A stretch of DNA of 64,000 nt from CAYZBM01 sp964476705 (lineage in GTDB: Bacteria > Pseudomonadota > Alphaproteobacteria > Rickettsiales > UBA6187): positions 1 through 64,000 of the forward strand of contig CAYZBM010000001.1 of the NCBI GenBank assembly GCA_964476705.1, given 5' to 3'. Under the pieces are notes generated by a model. That model was not told the origin of the DNA. It saw only the letters and a list, made by a program, of their open reading frames with translations, and ran no database searches. Made by a program: the position numbers and the translations under genes. Positions 1 through 8,435 of the stretch are shown here, one piece after another (the first letter of the stretch is position 1; each line of letters starts with the position of its first letter).

Positions 1-56
1 AGGTAGAATTGAGGTACAGTAATGCTAGATGACACAGTTTAATGAACAGTCTCCGC

Positions 57-398
57 TCAGAAGTCACTATTAAACTCCTCATTCTTTTTATGCCGAGCTC
101 TTTTTGGCAAACGATTTGCCTCAAGCGCTTTTCCTACTACATCTTTATCCGAATTAGCAATTTCCTTAAAATCATCTAATAATCCATAAACATATAACGT
201 ATTTAATAAAACTCCAAGTGTAACACCGGGATGGCCATTTTCTAAACGCTGTTGAGTGCCTCGTGTGGTACAAGTACGTTTTGCAATCATTGCTTGGGAC
301 TCATTACGTCTAAGCCGAGCTTTTTTCAAACGTTTACCTAGCATTTTTAATGCTTCTATAGATCTTGGCGTCATTGCCGCATATGCCGGACTTTTCAT
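57..398 (-). CDS. XRE-family HTH antitoxin, HipB-like
   Basis: 113-residue protein with a Cro/C1-type helix-turn-helix at about residues 17-70 (GKRLKKARLRRNESQ, then a recognition-helix region ending in QRLENG). The C-terminal part, with a 'LLDDF' segment and a basic 'RLPKRAR' tail, is typical of HTH proteins paired with HipA-type kinase toxins. In such pairs the antitoxin comes first and represses its own operon. A HipA partner would lie downstream on the minus strand, outside the window, so the pairing is inferred. A promoter and a perfect palindrome lie just upstream (see separate entries). HTH assignment is firm; the HipB role is moderate. Confidence 0.7.
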   Translation of the reverse strand: MKSPAYAAMTPRSIEALKMLGKRLKKARLRRNESQAMIAKRTCTTRGTQQRLENGHPGVTLGVLLNTLYVYGLLDDFKEIANSDKDVVGKALEANRLPKRARHKKNEEFNSDF

Positions 399-438
399 TT
401 TAAGCTCTTTTATATTTGTTTTATAATTTTCCTACTAA

Positions 439-467
439 ATAGTACCATATTTAAAGCATAAAGTCAA
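439..467 (-). promoter_or_regulatory. Sigma70-like promoter of the HipB-like gene
   Basis: On the minus strand, TTGACT (467-462) is followed by a 17-bp spacer and TACTAT (444-439), about 40 bp before the ATG at 398. The -35 matches consensus at five of six positions and the -10 at four of six. Confidence 0.5.
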
Positions 468-472
468 TAAAT

Positions 473-488
473 GCCTTATATATAAGGC
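473..488. promoter_or_regulatory. Palindromic operator candidate
   Basis: Perfect 16-bp palindrome GCCTTATATATAAGGC directly upstream of the -35 box of the HTH gene. Antitoxins of this type commonly bind such sites to autoregulate. The role is inferred from position only. Confidence 0.4.
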
Positions 489-640
489 AAATACAGCATA
501 TTATTAACCTTAAAAACTTAAAGTTGTAAATTAGGGTAATAACCACTACTATAGTTTCTTATTCCCACTTTTATTGCAAAAATCGCTTCTTAAATGATGA
601 TTTATTGCAAAATGGCCTAGATTAGGAGAATTAAATGACG

Positions 641-795
641 AAAAATATAGTAGATTAAGAAAGAATTGACAGTAAAATACATATATAATAAATTTAGCAG
701 ATCAGCGATCTACTATCTATAATGCTACATATCCCGAAAAAACATATACTTACAATACTATTTTATGTTTTACTGAAGGCTCCATAAATACATTC
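641..795. repeat. Dispersed repeat family B, copy 1
   Basis: Shares several blocks in the same order with 13610-13745: ATATAGTAGAT, an AGATC-n-GATCT palindrome, ATGCTACATATCC, AACATAT, TTATGTTTT and a closing GGxTCCA. The copies differ by small indels and substitutions. A short piece of the left block (AAATATAGTAGATCA) also occurs near 4083. No coding sequence is visible. The 399-1075 gap otherwise holds only the promoter/palindrome pair and tRNA-Arg. Confidence 0.6.
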
Positions 796-871
796 ATTTC
801 AATTAAGAAATACTATATCATTGATTAAAAATAAAAATTTACCCCACTTTTTGTGGAAGACCCGCGTAGGG

Positions 872-948
872 TGGCGCACCCGTAGAGATTCGAACTCCAA
901 ACCTTCTGATCCGTAGTCAGATGCTCTATCCAGTTGAGCTACGGGTGC
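872..948 (-). tRNA. tRNA-Arg (anticodon ACG)
   Basis: The reverse complement folds as a full cloverleaf. The acceptor stem GCACCCG/CGGGTGC is followed by discriminator G and an encoded CCA (874-872). The D-arm contains GCTCAACTGGATAGAGC. The anticodon stem TCTGA/TCAGA encloses loop CTACGGA with anticodon ACG, and the T-loop is TTCGAAT. A-to-I editing at position 34 would be needed to read CGN codons, as usual for tRNA-Arg(ACG). Confidence 0.96.
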
Positions 949-1075
949 ACTAACGCGCCCCCCTAATCTTATAGGAAAGCCTGCTCATTAATAATGCTTA
1001 ATATTAAAAACACAAGATATTTTTTAATATATATATTTGAACATAAAGGATTTTGCACAAAAAAATCTAAACAAA

Positions 1076-1651
1076 CTAAACTGCCTCAACCGAAATCACT
1101 TCTGGCACATAATATTTAAGTAAATTTTCCACACCATTTTTTAATGTCGCGGTAGAACTAGGGCAACCAGAACAAGCTCCATGCAACTCAAGCTTAACTA
1201 TTCCATCTTTAAAACTATGAAATATTATATCACCACCATCTTGAGCAACTGCTGGTCGCACTTTTTGTTCTAATATCTCTTTTATTTGATAAATCAAGGC
1301 ATTACCTTCATTATCACTTAAATCAGATGAAGTATTTGTTATCCCCTCATTAGCTAAGATTTCTTGTTTAGTAAGAGGAATTCCTTTGGTAAAATAATCC
1401 ATTATTACCGATAATATATCAGCCCTTATAATATCCCAGGCAATTCCGTCGGCTCTGGTTACCGAGATAAAATCAAAACCTAAAAATACCGCCTTCACTC
1501 CAACTATTGAAAATAAATCAGCAGCAAATTGCGACTTATCCACAGTTTCATCCACATTATTAAACTGCATAGTCCCTGAGCTTAAAACCTTAGTCCCGGT
1601 AATAAATTTTAAGGTTGCAGGATTAGGAGTCGTTTCAACTTGAATAAACAT
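1076..1651 (-). CDS. nfuA: Nfu-type iron-sulfur cluster carrier
   Basis: 191 residues in the mitochondrial/alphaproteobacterial NFU1 arrangement. An Nfu_N domain spans about residues 3-88 (starting FIQVETTPNPATLKF) and a NifU-like C-terminal domain about 120-186. The cluster ligands are the CxxC at Cys160 and Cys163, within HGACSGCPSS. The protein receives Fe-S clusters from the ISC scaffold and passes them to late targets such as lipoate synthase and respiratory enzymes. It lies downstream of the usp gene on the same strand with a 72-bp gap. Length and domain order are normal. The symbol may be nfuA or nfu1, depending on convention. Confidence 0.93.
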   Translation of the reverse strand: MFIQVETTPNPATLKFITGTKVLSSGTMQFNNVDETVDKSQFAADLFSIVGVKAVFLGFDFISVTRADGIAWDIIRADILSVIMDYFTKGIPLTKQEILANEGITNTSSDLSDNEGNALIYQIKEILEQKVRPAVAQDGGDIIFHSFKDGIVKLELHGACSGCPSSTATLKNGVENLLKYYVPEVISVEAV

Positions 1652-1723
1652 AAAAATATCTCATATTGCATATATACCACTAAAATAGTACTAATTTAGT
1701 AGTATATATAATAATTTTTATAT

Positions 1724-2212
1724 TTAAGCAAGCAAATCCATCTGTTGCTGGGTAAGATTACCTGGAATAATTAGGACTGGCACCATTATTTTTACGCCCA
1801 ATTGCGCGACTATTGGCTGTAGGGTTTTGCTTCTGGCTGAACTTTCCGCTGCCGAACCTAAAATTAGCATGTCAATATCATGATGTTCTTCAACAATTTT
1901 GATTATTTCCTCACCAATAAAACCTTCTTTATGCATACAGATAAATTCAACGTCTATTTCTTTAGTTAATTCCTCTAATAGTTTCTCAGCTTCTTTGGTT
2001 TGCTCTTCTTGCATTTTATTGGCAATAGCTCCAAAACTTTGATAATTAACCGGCTCGGTAATATGCAAAGCTATTATTTTACCATTTTTTCTTCCAGCTA
2101 GTTTATTGGCAAAATCTAGAGCAATCTTTGAATAATCAGTATCGCTGACACAAACTAAATATGTCGCCTTTTTAACATTTTGTTTTAAATTTTGTCTTAA
2201 ATGTTCTTCCAT
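1724..2212 (-). CDS. Universal stress protein (UspA fold)
   Basis: 162 residues with a Rossmann-like Usp domain. It begins at YLVCVSDTDYSKIALDFA (about residues 18-35), has the second strand KIIALHITEP and ends with LILGSAAE and VPVLIIPG. The Usp ATP-binding consensus G-2x-G-9x-G(S/T) is not cleanly present: after LGS the sequence reads AAESSARSKTLQP. Nucleotide binding is therefore uncertain. Such cytoplasmic proteins respond to growth arrest and stress. It stands between nfu and the Alph_Pro_TM/TauE pair, separated from the latter by a hairpin terminator candidate. Confidence 0.82.
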   Translation of the reverse strand: MEEHLRQNLKQNVKKATYLVCVSDTDYSKIALDFANKLAGRKNGKIIALHITEPVNYQSFGAIANKMQEEQTKEAEKLLEELTKEIDVEFICMHKEGFIGEEIIKIVEEHHDIDMLILGSAAESSARSKTLQPIVAQLGVKIMVPVLIIPGNLTQQQMDLLA

Positions 2213-2251
2213 AAATTATCCTAAAATAATTATTTAATTAACAAAAAATTT

Positions 2252-2289
2252 ATAATCTATACGAAGGGCCGTTCCCTAGTATAGATTAT
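2252..2289. repeat. Inverted repeat (11-bp arms, 16-nt loop)
   Basis: ATAATCTATAC at 2252-2262 pairs perfectly with GTATAGATTAT at 2279-2289. The loop itself contains AGGG/CCCT, which can extend pairing. It lies between the Alph_Pro_TM gene and usp and could act in either strand as a transcript-end or processing structure. Confidence 0.45.
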
Positions 2290-2302
2290 TCATATTCAAA
2301 AT

Positions 2303-2328
2303 GAAAAAATATCGTAAGATATTTTTTC
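2303..2328 (-). terminator. AT-rich hairpin terminator candidate
   Basis: GAAAAAATATC and GATATTTTTTC form a perfect 11-bp stem with a GTAA loop. The hairpin begins 9 bp past the stop of the Alph_Pro_TM gene. It contains its own A/U tracts but has few GC pairs, so termination strength is uncertain. Confidence 0.45.
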
Positions 2329-2337
2329 ACATGGCTA

Positions 2338-3114
2338 TCATATACGTCTGAATAGGGTACCGGCCGCCCAACCTGCAAGTAGAGCACATGACACCGCAAT
2401 AATACCATATAATGTTGGCCAATTATGCGCTAAATCAAAAACAAAAGCATCAAAACCTTTTTTACCAACTAACATTGGAATAGATTGTACTGCAAATAAT
2501 TTACCTTCTTCAAATAAATATACTTCGATTGTATAAGTACCCCTTGGAATATTGCTTGGAAAATCAATAGTCGTTCTAAATAAAGAGTCCCCGATAAAAT
2601 CAATTTTATTAACATTACTACTATATAAATTTTGTTCTTTTTTTCGCTCAATTAATGCTTTTAAAAAATCAATTTTCTTTACAGGAACATCAGCTAAACT
2701 TGGATAAGCCCAAATAATATTATCATTTTCTATCCCAAGCTCGTCAAGTAGCGAATCATTGCCTAATTTTACTAGATCTTTACTTGAGGCTACTGCAAAA
2801 AAAGCATTAGTTTTATCAAATTTAACCTGCTTTTTATTTACCCAAATTCCCGCGATACGTGTTTTTTTTCTTACTAAATAATTAGTATCTGGACCTCTAA
2901 CTACAACAACCACATCACCAGCTTCACGCCTAGCACCAAATAACAACATTTTCATGCCACTAAAATTAGAATCTATATCAATATGTCTTAAAGTTAGATC
3001 TTGGGTTTTGCTTAATTTAGCAAAAGCGATATCTGCAGCAACTGGCGCCCCCCAGACATCTAGACCATAGGTCATAAATAAAAGAAATAAAAAAAAGAGC
3101 TTAAATTTATTCAT
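2338..3114 (-). CDS. Alph_Pro_TM (TIGR02186-type) membrane protein
   Basis: About 258 residues from the ATG at 3114. The open frame extends to a TTG at 3147, but the ATG sits immediately before a hydrophobic leader (MNKFKLFFLFLLFMTYG) and overlaps the tauE stop by 8 nt, so translational coupling is likely. The mature part is a periplasmic beta-rich region and ends in one transmembrane segment (LYGIIAVSCALLAGWAAG) with a short basic cytoplasmic tail. Architecture and segments such as GARREAGDVVVVVRGP match a family of putative membrane proteins found in Alphaproteobacteria. Its adjacency to a TauE-type permease suggests a joint transport role, but the biochemical function is unknown. Confidence 0.82.
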   Translation of the reverse strand: MNKFKLFFLFLLFMTYGLDVWGAPVAADIAFAKLSKTQDLTLRHIDIDSNFSGMKMLLFGARREAGDVVVVVRGPDTNYLVRKKTRIAGIWVNKKQVKFDKTNAFFAVASSKDLVKLGNDSLLDELGIENDNIIWAYPSLADVPVKKIDFLKALIERKKEQNLYSSNVNKIDFIGDSLFRTTIDFPSNIPRGTYTIEVYLFEEGKLFAVQSIPMLVGKKGFDAFVFDLAHNWPTLYGIIAVSCALLAGWAAGTLFRRI

Positions 3115-4033
3115 AAGCAATAATCGAATATAAATTATGAGGCTCAATAAACAAACTTATTGCTAATCTAATAACTACAGCTAGCACTAATACAGCTAAT
3201 GCTGCCCTTAATTTTTCTGGCGAAATTTTACTACCTATTTTTGTTCCAATTTGCGCGCCAAATACTGAACCTACAATCATAATCATTGATAATACTATAT
3301 CTACAGTATGGGTTGTAATTGACTGTAAAATAGTTACATTAATTGTTATAAAGACAATTTGTAGTAAAGAGGTACCAATAACCATCGAAGTTGGCATTCC
3401 AATAATATAAATCATCGCCGGGATCATTACAAAACCACCGCCAATGCCTAAAACCGAAACTAAAATTCCAGAAAAAATTCCAACTAATATAGGTAAAAAT
3501 ATACTCACCCGAATATTAGATTTAGGAAAATAGACTGGAAAATATACCGGTAATTTTCTTAAACATTTTATTTTAATATTAGTTGCAGTTTCCTCACCTT
3601 TTTTTAATGACCTAATAGTTTTAAAACTTTCAATCCCCATTAAAGTGCCAATTAGCCCTAAAAATATTACATAGCCCAAAGAAATTACTAAATCTATTTG
3701 CCCTACATCTTTTAAGAATTTAAATAAAGCTACGCCTAATGATGAACCAATAAAACCGCCAATGGTAATTATTATTCCCATCTTAATATCAACATTAGCC
3801 CTTCTTAAATGAGCTAAAAATCCAGAAAAAGATGCCGCTATAATTTGATTAGCAGAACTCGATACTGTAACTGCTGGAGGAATTCCTAGAAAAATCAATA
3901 AAGGTGTAGTTAAAAAACCACCACCTACTCCAAACATCCCTGATAATATCCCCGTTAACATCCCGAGGAATAATAACAAAAAGACATTTATCTGCATCTC
4001 CGCAATAGGTAGGTAAATTGACATGAGCACCAT
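3107..4033 (-). CDS. TauE/SafE-family membrane permease
   Basis: 308 residues and highly hydrophobic, with about eight predicted membrane segments in two homologous halves. Each half carries the family's glycine signature: GILSGMFGVGGGFLTTPLL near residue 30 and GILVSVLGIGGGFVMIPAM in the second half. TauE/SafE proteins are proposed exporters of anions such as sulfite or sulfoacetate; the substrate cannot be read from sequence. The stop overlaps the start of the Alph_Pro_TM gene by 8 nt, so the two are one transcriptional and probably functional unit. ATG codons at 4033 and 4024 are both usable. Confidence 0.88.
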   Translation of the reverse strand: MVLMSIYLPIAEMQINVFLLLFLGMLTGILSGMFGVGGGFLTTPLLIFLGIPPAVTVSSSANQIIAASFSGFLAHLRRANVDIKMGIIITIGGFIGSSLGVALFKFLKDVGQIDLVISLGYVIFLGLIGTLMGIESFKTIRSLKKGEETATNIKIKCLRKLPVYFPVYFPKSNIRVSIFLPILVGIFSGILVSVLGIGGGFVMIPAMIYIIGMPTSMVIGTSLLQIVFITINVTILQSITTHTVDIVLSMIMIVGSVFGAQIGTKIGSKISPEKLRAALAVLVLAVVIRLAISLFIEPHNLYSIIAYE

Positions 4034-4126
4034 TATTTAAATTACATACCATGATTCTAGCATAGAATTAATAATAAATGGTAAATATAGTAGATCAAGC
4101 AATGATTTTTGTGAACTACAGAAAAA

Positions 4127-4657
4127 TTACACCTTCGGTGTCAACACCATTACAATCTGCTTACCTTCAAAACGTGGAGTTAATTCAGTTTTTGCAAATT
4201 CTGCAGAATCTACAACTACTCTATCCATAACCGCCATACCCACTTCTTTGTGAGTAATTTCACGACCTTTAAACCTTAGGGAAATTTTTACTTTATCTCC
4301 AGCTTCGATAAATTTTTTGATACTACGCATCTTAACTTCATAGTCATGTTTTTCGATAGTCGGACGTAATTTTATCTCTTTAACTTGTACTACTTTTTGT
4401 TTCTTTTTATTTTGGCTAAGTTTACGTCTTTGTTCGAATTTATATTTACCAAAATCCAAAATTTTACATACTGGAGGCTCTGCTCCTGGTGAAATTTCTA
4501 CTAAATCTAGACCAAATCCACGAGCCTTTTCTAAAGCTTCAACAATAGAAACTACTCCTAACATATTACCATCGGGATCAATTAACCTAACTTTATTAAC
4601 AGTTATTGATTTATTTGTACGTGGCAGCTTATCGCTACTTGAACCTTTGTAAGATAT
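4127..4657 (-). CDS. infC: Translation initiation factor IF-3 (AUA start)
   Basis: IF-3 binds the 30S subunit, blocks premature 50S joining and discriminates against wrong start codons. Reading from the first ATG (4564) gives 145 residues and loses the conserved N-terminus. The frame stays open upstream through KLPRTNKSITVNKVRLIDPD, the family's usual N-terminal block. It reaches ATA at 4657-4655, preceded by AGGAG at 4669-4665 with ideal 7-nt spacing. This gives 176 residues, normal for the family. infC classically begins with a non-AUG codon so that IF-3 can repress its own translation; AUA serves that role here. It lies 65 bp downstream of thrS, as in many bacteria. Confidence 0.93.
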   Translation of the reverse strand: MSYKGSSSDKLPRTNKSITVNKVRLIDPDGNMLGVVSIVEALEKARGFGLDLVEISPGAEPPVCKILDFGKYKFEQRRKLSQNKKKQKVVQVKEIKLRPTIEKHDYEVKMRSIKKFIEAGDKVKISLRFKGREITHKEVGMAVMDRVVVDSAEFAKTELTPRFEGKQIVMVLTPKV

Positions 4658-4722
4658 ATTTTTACTCCTAGTTAATAATTATTTATGATAGTTATTATAT
4701 AAATTATAATAATTGTTTAAAT

Positions 4723-6627
4723 TTATGGCCTTAAAGCCTCTTTAATGATTTTAGCCTTAAATTCATTAAATTCAAGTGTTTCTTGATTATTACTTCCCAA
4801 ACGCCTTATACAAACAGTATTTTTTTCCTTTTCTTTATGGCCAACTACCACTAAAACCGGGACTTTAGCATTAGAATGGAGCCTTACTTTATAACTAATT
4901 TGTTCAGAACTACAATCTAGATTTACTCTTAAACCTGCCGCCAATAATTCCTCATAAATTTGCTTTGCGTAATCATCAGTATCATTAGTAACCGTAGATA
5001 CAACTATTTGTACAGGACTTAGCCATAAAGGAAATTTACCGGCATATTGTTCTATTAATATTCCGATAAATCTTTCAAAACTACCTAAAATAGCTCGGTG
5101 CAGCATAACTGGCCTTTGTTTGGAACCATCTGGAGCAATATAATTAGCATTAAGTCTTTCTGGCAAAACAAAATCAACTTGTAACGTTCCACATTGCCAA
5201 TCCCTACCAATAGCATCAGTTAACACAAATTCTAATTTCGGACCATAAAAAGCACCCTCACCTGGATTCATCGTATATTCTAAACCAGTTGCTTTAACTG
5301 CAGCAACCAATGCCCCTTCTGCCCCATCCCAAACTTCATCACTGCCGGCTCTAACATTTGGCCGGTCAGAAAATTTTACTTTAACTTCCACAAAGCCTAA
5401 ATCTTTATAAACTTTAAGTAATAAGTTACAAAAAGCTACGGTCTCCTCAGTAATTTGTTCTTTAGTACAAAATATATGCGCGTCATCTTGAGTAAAACCC
5501 CGCACGCGCATTAAACCATGTAAAGATCCTGATGGTTCATTACGATGACAAGCCCCAAATTCCGCCATTCTTAAAGGTAAATCACGGTAACTTTTTAAAC
5601 CTTGATTAAATATTTGCACATGGCATGGACAATTCATGGGCTTTATCGCCAAAGTTTTATCTTCAGATTCTGAAGTAAACATATTTTGGCCAAATTTTTC
5701 CCAATGCCCAGATTTTTCCCACAAAATCCGATCAACTAAAATTGGTGTTCTTACTTCTTTATAGCCCGCTTTAACCAAATTATCTCTAATATAATTTTCT
5801 AAAATTCTATATAGGCTATAACCTTTTTCATGCCAAAATACTTGGCCCACAGCTTCTTCTTGAATATGAAATAATTCCATCTCACGACCAATTTTTCGGT
5901 GATCTCTAAGGGCTGCTTCTTCTTGTCTTACTAAATATTGTTTTAATTCTTTGTCCGTTGCAAAAGCTGTACCATAAATACGTTGCAGCATTTCATTTTT
6001 AGAATCCCCGCGCCAATAAGCACCGGCAATTTTAAGTAATTTAAAAACTTTAGGAAAGCCAGTAGATGGACCATGCGGTCCCCGACATAAATCAACAAAA
6101 CTCCCCTGCCTATAAAGGCTGATCTCTTCAGAATCTGGCAAAGCTTTAATAATTTCAACTTTATAATGTTCATTTTGTTTAGTAAAAAAATCTACAGCCT
6201 CAGCTCGACTCATTACAATTCGTTCGATTTTTTCATTACGCAAAGCAACTTCACGCATTTTGCTTTCAATTTTTTCGAGATCTTCTAGCGCAAAAGGAGT
6301 TGGGGTCGCAAAATCATAATAAAAACCATCCGTAATATTCGGACCAATTGTCACCTGTACATCTGGGTATAATTCTTTAACTGCATGCGCAAGTAGATGC
6401 GCTGTATCATGGCGTATTATCTCTAAACCTGCTTCTGTTTTTGCAGTTATAATACTTAATTTTACATCCTCATTAATATTATAACTAAGATCATATTCTC
6501 GGCCATTAATATTAATAGCTAGAGCAGCTTTGGCCAAACCTTCACCAATTGACTTGGCAACTTCCATACCACTTACAGCACCCGGATATTCCTTAATTGC
6601 ACCATCGGGCAAAGTTATTTTTACCAT
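4723..6627 (-). CDS. thrS: Threonyl-tRNA synthetase
   Basis: 634 residues with full bacterial ThrRS architecture. An N-terminal TGS domain (1-62) is followed by the editing domain, with the HDTAHLLAH motif (His73, His77) and the later DLCRGPHG Cys/His pair. The class II catalytic core includes MNCPCH, the motif 2 block [11 protein letters not shown], and a second His ligand in DDAHIFC for the active-site zinc. The C-terminal anticodon-binding domain begins near SPVQIVVST. It charges tRNA-Thr and clears mis-acylated serine. The gene is upstream of infC on the same strand, the classic thrS-infC order. Nothing abnormal was noted. Confidence 0.97.
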   Translation of the reverse strand: MVKITLPDGAIKEYPGAVSGMEVAKSIGEGLAKAALAININGREYDLSYNINEDVKLSIITAKTEAGLEIIRHDTAHLLAHAVKELYPDVQVTIGPNITDGFYYDFATPTPFALEDLEKIESKMREVALRNEKIERIVMSRAEAVDFFTKQNEHYKVEIIKALPDSEEISLYRQGSFVDLCRGPHGPSTGFPKVFKLLKIAGAYWRGDSKNEMLQRIYGTAFATDKELKQYLVRQEEAALRDHRKIGREMELFHIQEEAVGQVFWHEKGYSLYRILENYIRDNLVKAGYKEVRTPILVDRILWEKSGHWEKFGQNMFTSESEDKTLAIKPMNCPCHVQIFNQGLKSYRDLPLRMAEFGACHRNEPSGSLHGLMRVRGFTQDDAHIFCTKEQITEETVAFCNLLLKVYKDLGFVEVKVKFSDRPNVRAGSDEVWDGAEGALVAAVKATGLEYTMNPGEGAFYGPKLEFVLTDAIGRDWQCGTLQVDFVLPERLNANYIAPDGSKQRPVMLHRAILGSFERFIGILIEQYAGKFPLWLSPVQIVVSTVTNDTDDYAKQIYEELLAAGLRVNLDCSSEQISYKVRLHSNAKVPVLVVVGHKEKEKNTVCIRRLGSNNQETLEFNEFKAKIIKEALRP

Positions 6628-6696
6628 ATTTTTATTACCATATAAATTTCTTCGTTACAGTTCGTAATTTTATTAAGATATTTATTTATTACAGTT

Positions 6697-6764
6697 CGTC
6701 ATCCCGGTTTCCATTTTTATAGAAACATTTATGTTTCGTTAGAAAAATGAGAAGACCGGGACCC
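6697..6764. repeat. Palindromic repeat family A, copy 1
   Basis: Opens with CGTCATCCCGG and closes with CCGGGACCCA, with internal complementary arms (AGAAACAT...ATGTTTCG). The same termini occur at 18202-18272 and, inverted, at 18382-18456. It lies in the 238-bp gap between thrS and the glycosyltransferase gene. It resembles REP-like/MITE-like intergenic palindromes. Confidence 0.65.
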
Positions 6765-6865
6765 ATAATAAGACATGAGTATCATAAATTTTTACTTAAA
6801 TTTAACAACTAACTCATCTTAAAACGCCACCTATTACTTTCCGACCAACGAAATACACCACTGGC

Positions 6866-7999
6866 CTAAAAAAAGCTACCATAAACTTCTAAGGTTTCTT
6901 TCTGCATTTTCTCCAGTGAAAAGTTTTTAACTATATTTTCCCGCGCAGCAGCTACAATTTTAGCTCGCTCCTCGGGAGCAATCTCTAACATTTTCCGTAA
7001 AACTTTAGCCATTTCTTCAATATTATCAGGCTCAACTAGAAAGCCTGTTTTTTTATCAATTACTGTTTCACAAGCGCCTCCATGTTTAGTTGCAACAACT
7101 AATCTTTCCATAGCTTGCGCTTCGGTAACAACTCGACCAAAAGCCTCAGGCCTAATCGAAGCTGAGACCACAATATCCGAAAGTGAATATAAAGCTGGCA
7201 TATCTGATAACTGATCTGAGATCAAAACTTGTTTTTCTAGTTCTAGCTCAGCTATTTTTTCCCGAATTTTTTTATTATAATTATTATGAGCATCAGCTTT
7301 GCCTACAAACAAACAAAAGAAAGGCAAATCTTTAATTAAAGCCAAAGCATCGAGCAAAAATAAATGCCCTTTCCACTGGGTAATTCTGGCCGGCAATAAA
7401 ATAACTGGCCGGTCATGATCCATAAATAGGTAGCCAGCAACTAAACTTAAACGTTCAGTATTTACTTTTTCTTTAGTAAATTTCTTTAAATCAACACCTC
7501 TGTGGATAACTTTTATTTTATCAGGATTTACCTCATAATTATCTACTATATGTTCTTTAATAAAATCTGATACGGCAATAACTTTTTCACCTTTAGCCAT
7601 TACTTTATTGTAACAATTTTTCATTTTGCTTTTAAATGAATAAACTCCATGCCAAGTAGTTATAAAATGACATTTAGGATTTTTACGCGTAGCTAAATAA
7701 GCACTCCAAGCTGGCGCTCTTGATCTTGCATGCACAATATCCACTGAATATTTTTTTATTATTCTTTTTAATCGCCAAGAATTTAACAATATAACTAATG
7801 GATTTTTACTCTTAAGTGGCAGGTTAATATGTTTTATCCCAGCAATAGCTAATTGCCCTACCATTGGTCCACCGCTAGATACAACTAAAGATTCATAACC
7901 TGCCTCTTTAATTGTTTTTGCTATATCGATAGTTCCGCGTTCAACCCCACCTGAAACCAGAGCTGGCAGCACTTGCAAAATTACTTTTTTCTTTTCCAC
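6866..7999 (-). CDS. Glycosyltransferase, GT4 family (GT-B fold)
   Basis: 377 residues from a GTG start at 7999, which is preceded by a strong AAGGAAG ribosome-binding site. The acceptor-binding N-half begins QVLPALVSGGVERGTIDIA and the donor-binding C-half is a Glycos_transf_1 domain. Its hallmark E-x7-E region reads PEAFGRVVTEAQA, followed by ATKHGGACETV. Family members transfer sugars from nucleotide donors to LPS core or other envelope glycans at the cytoplasmic face; donor and acceptor are unknown here. It stands apart from the main polysaccharide cluster, so a role in lipid A/core rather than the perosamine chain is possible. Confidence 0.88.
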   Translation of the reverse strand: MEKKKVILQVLPALVSGGVERGTIDIAKTIKEAGYESLVVSSGGPMVGQLAIAGIKHINLPLKSKNPLVILLNSWRLKRIIKKYSVDIVHARSRAPAWSAYLATRKNPKCHFITTWHGVYSFKSKMKNCYNKVMAKGEKVIAVSDFIKEHIVDNYEVNPDKIKVIHRGVDLKKFTKEKVNTERLSLVAGYLFMDHDRPVILLPARITQWKGHLFLLDALALIKDLPFFCLFVGKADAHNNYNKKIREKIAELELEKQVLISDQLSDMPALYSLSDIVVSASIRPEAFGRVVTEAQAMERLVVATKHGGACETVIDKKTGFLVEPDNIEEMAKVLRKMLEIAPEERAKIVAAARENIVKNFSLEKMQKETLEVYGSFF

Positions 8000-8435
8000 A
8001 ACTACTTACTTCCTTTTTAAATTTTAAATTGAATAATTACATTAAATATCGCGCAATAGCTACTATTTTAATAGATTATTTTTGAAGAATTTTGAGGATA
8101 AGATGAGGATTAATCTCAGCATAACTAGGGTATACGAGATAAGACTCCATCAGCTATCATACAAAAACCATCAATTTTACGCGATGCTTATAGCGGGCAA
8201 TTATACGCACCATTCTACAATTAGCAATAGCAATCTTATTAGTTAAGATAATATTGGCAAAGGCAACACCAAAAACGCGGATAGGAATATTTTATCGCCT
8301 TTTTTATAAAAAAAACCCTCAAAAAGGCGGATTATTTATGAAATTGTAATAAAATCTTAAATATTTGGGGGTATAGTAAATTTAATAACTATGTCTTAAA
8401 CTATTATCAAAACTAATATAGTTAAATTATATTTC
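8000..8435. other. 436-bp gap before the giant gene
   Basis: No gene was found. The stretch near 8075-8110 (GATTATTTTTGAAGAATTTT) resembles the start of the large palindrome at 48770. CGCCTTTTT (8296-8304) and AAAAAGGCG (8321-8329) form a 9-bp inverted repeat. About 40 codons on the minus strand (8160-8285) are open but lack an ATG near their beginning and were not called. No strong promoter or Shine-Dalgarno sequence stands out before the ATG at 8436. Confidence 0.5.

Noticed and set aside
4083..4110. Third full copy of repeat family B
   Set aside because: Only the ATATAGTAGATC block is shared; the hairpin half is missing.
8160..8285. About 40 open codons on the minus strand in the gap before the giant gene
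   Set aside because: No ATG near the beginning, no ribosome-binding site and no recognised family; possible remnant only.
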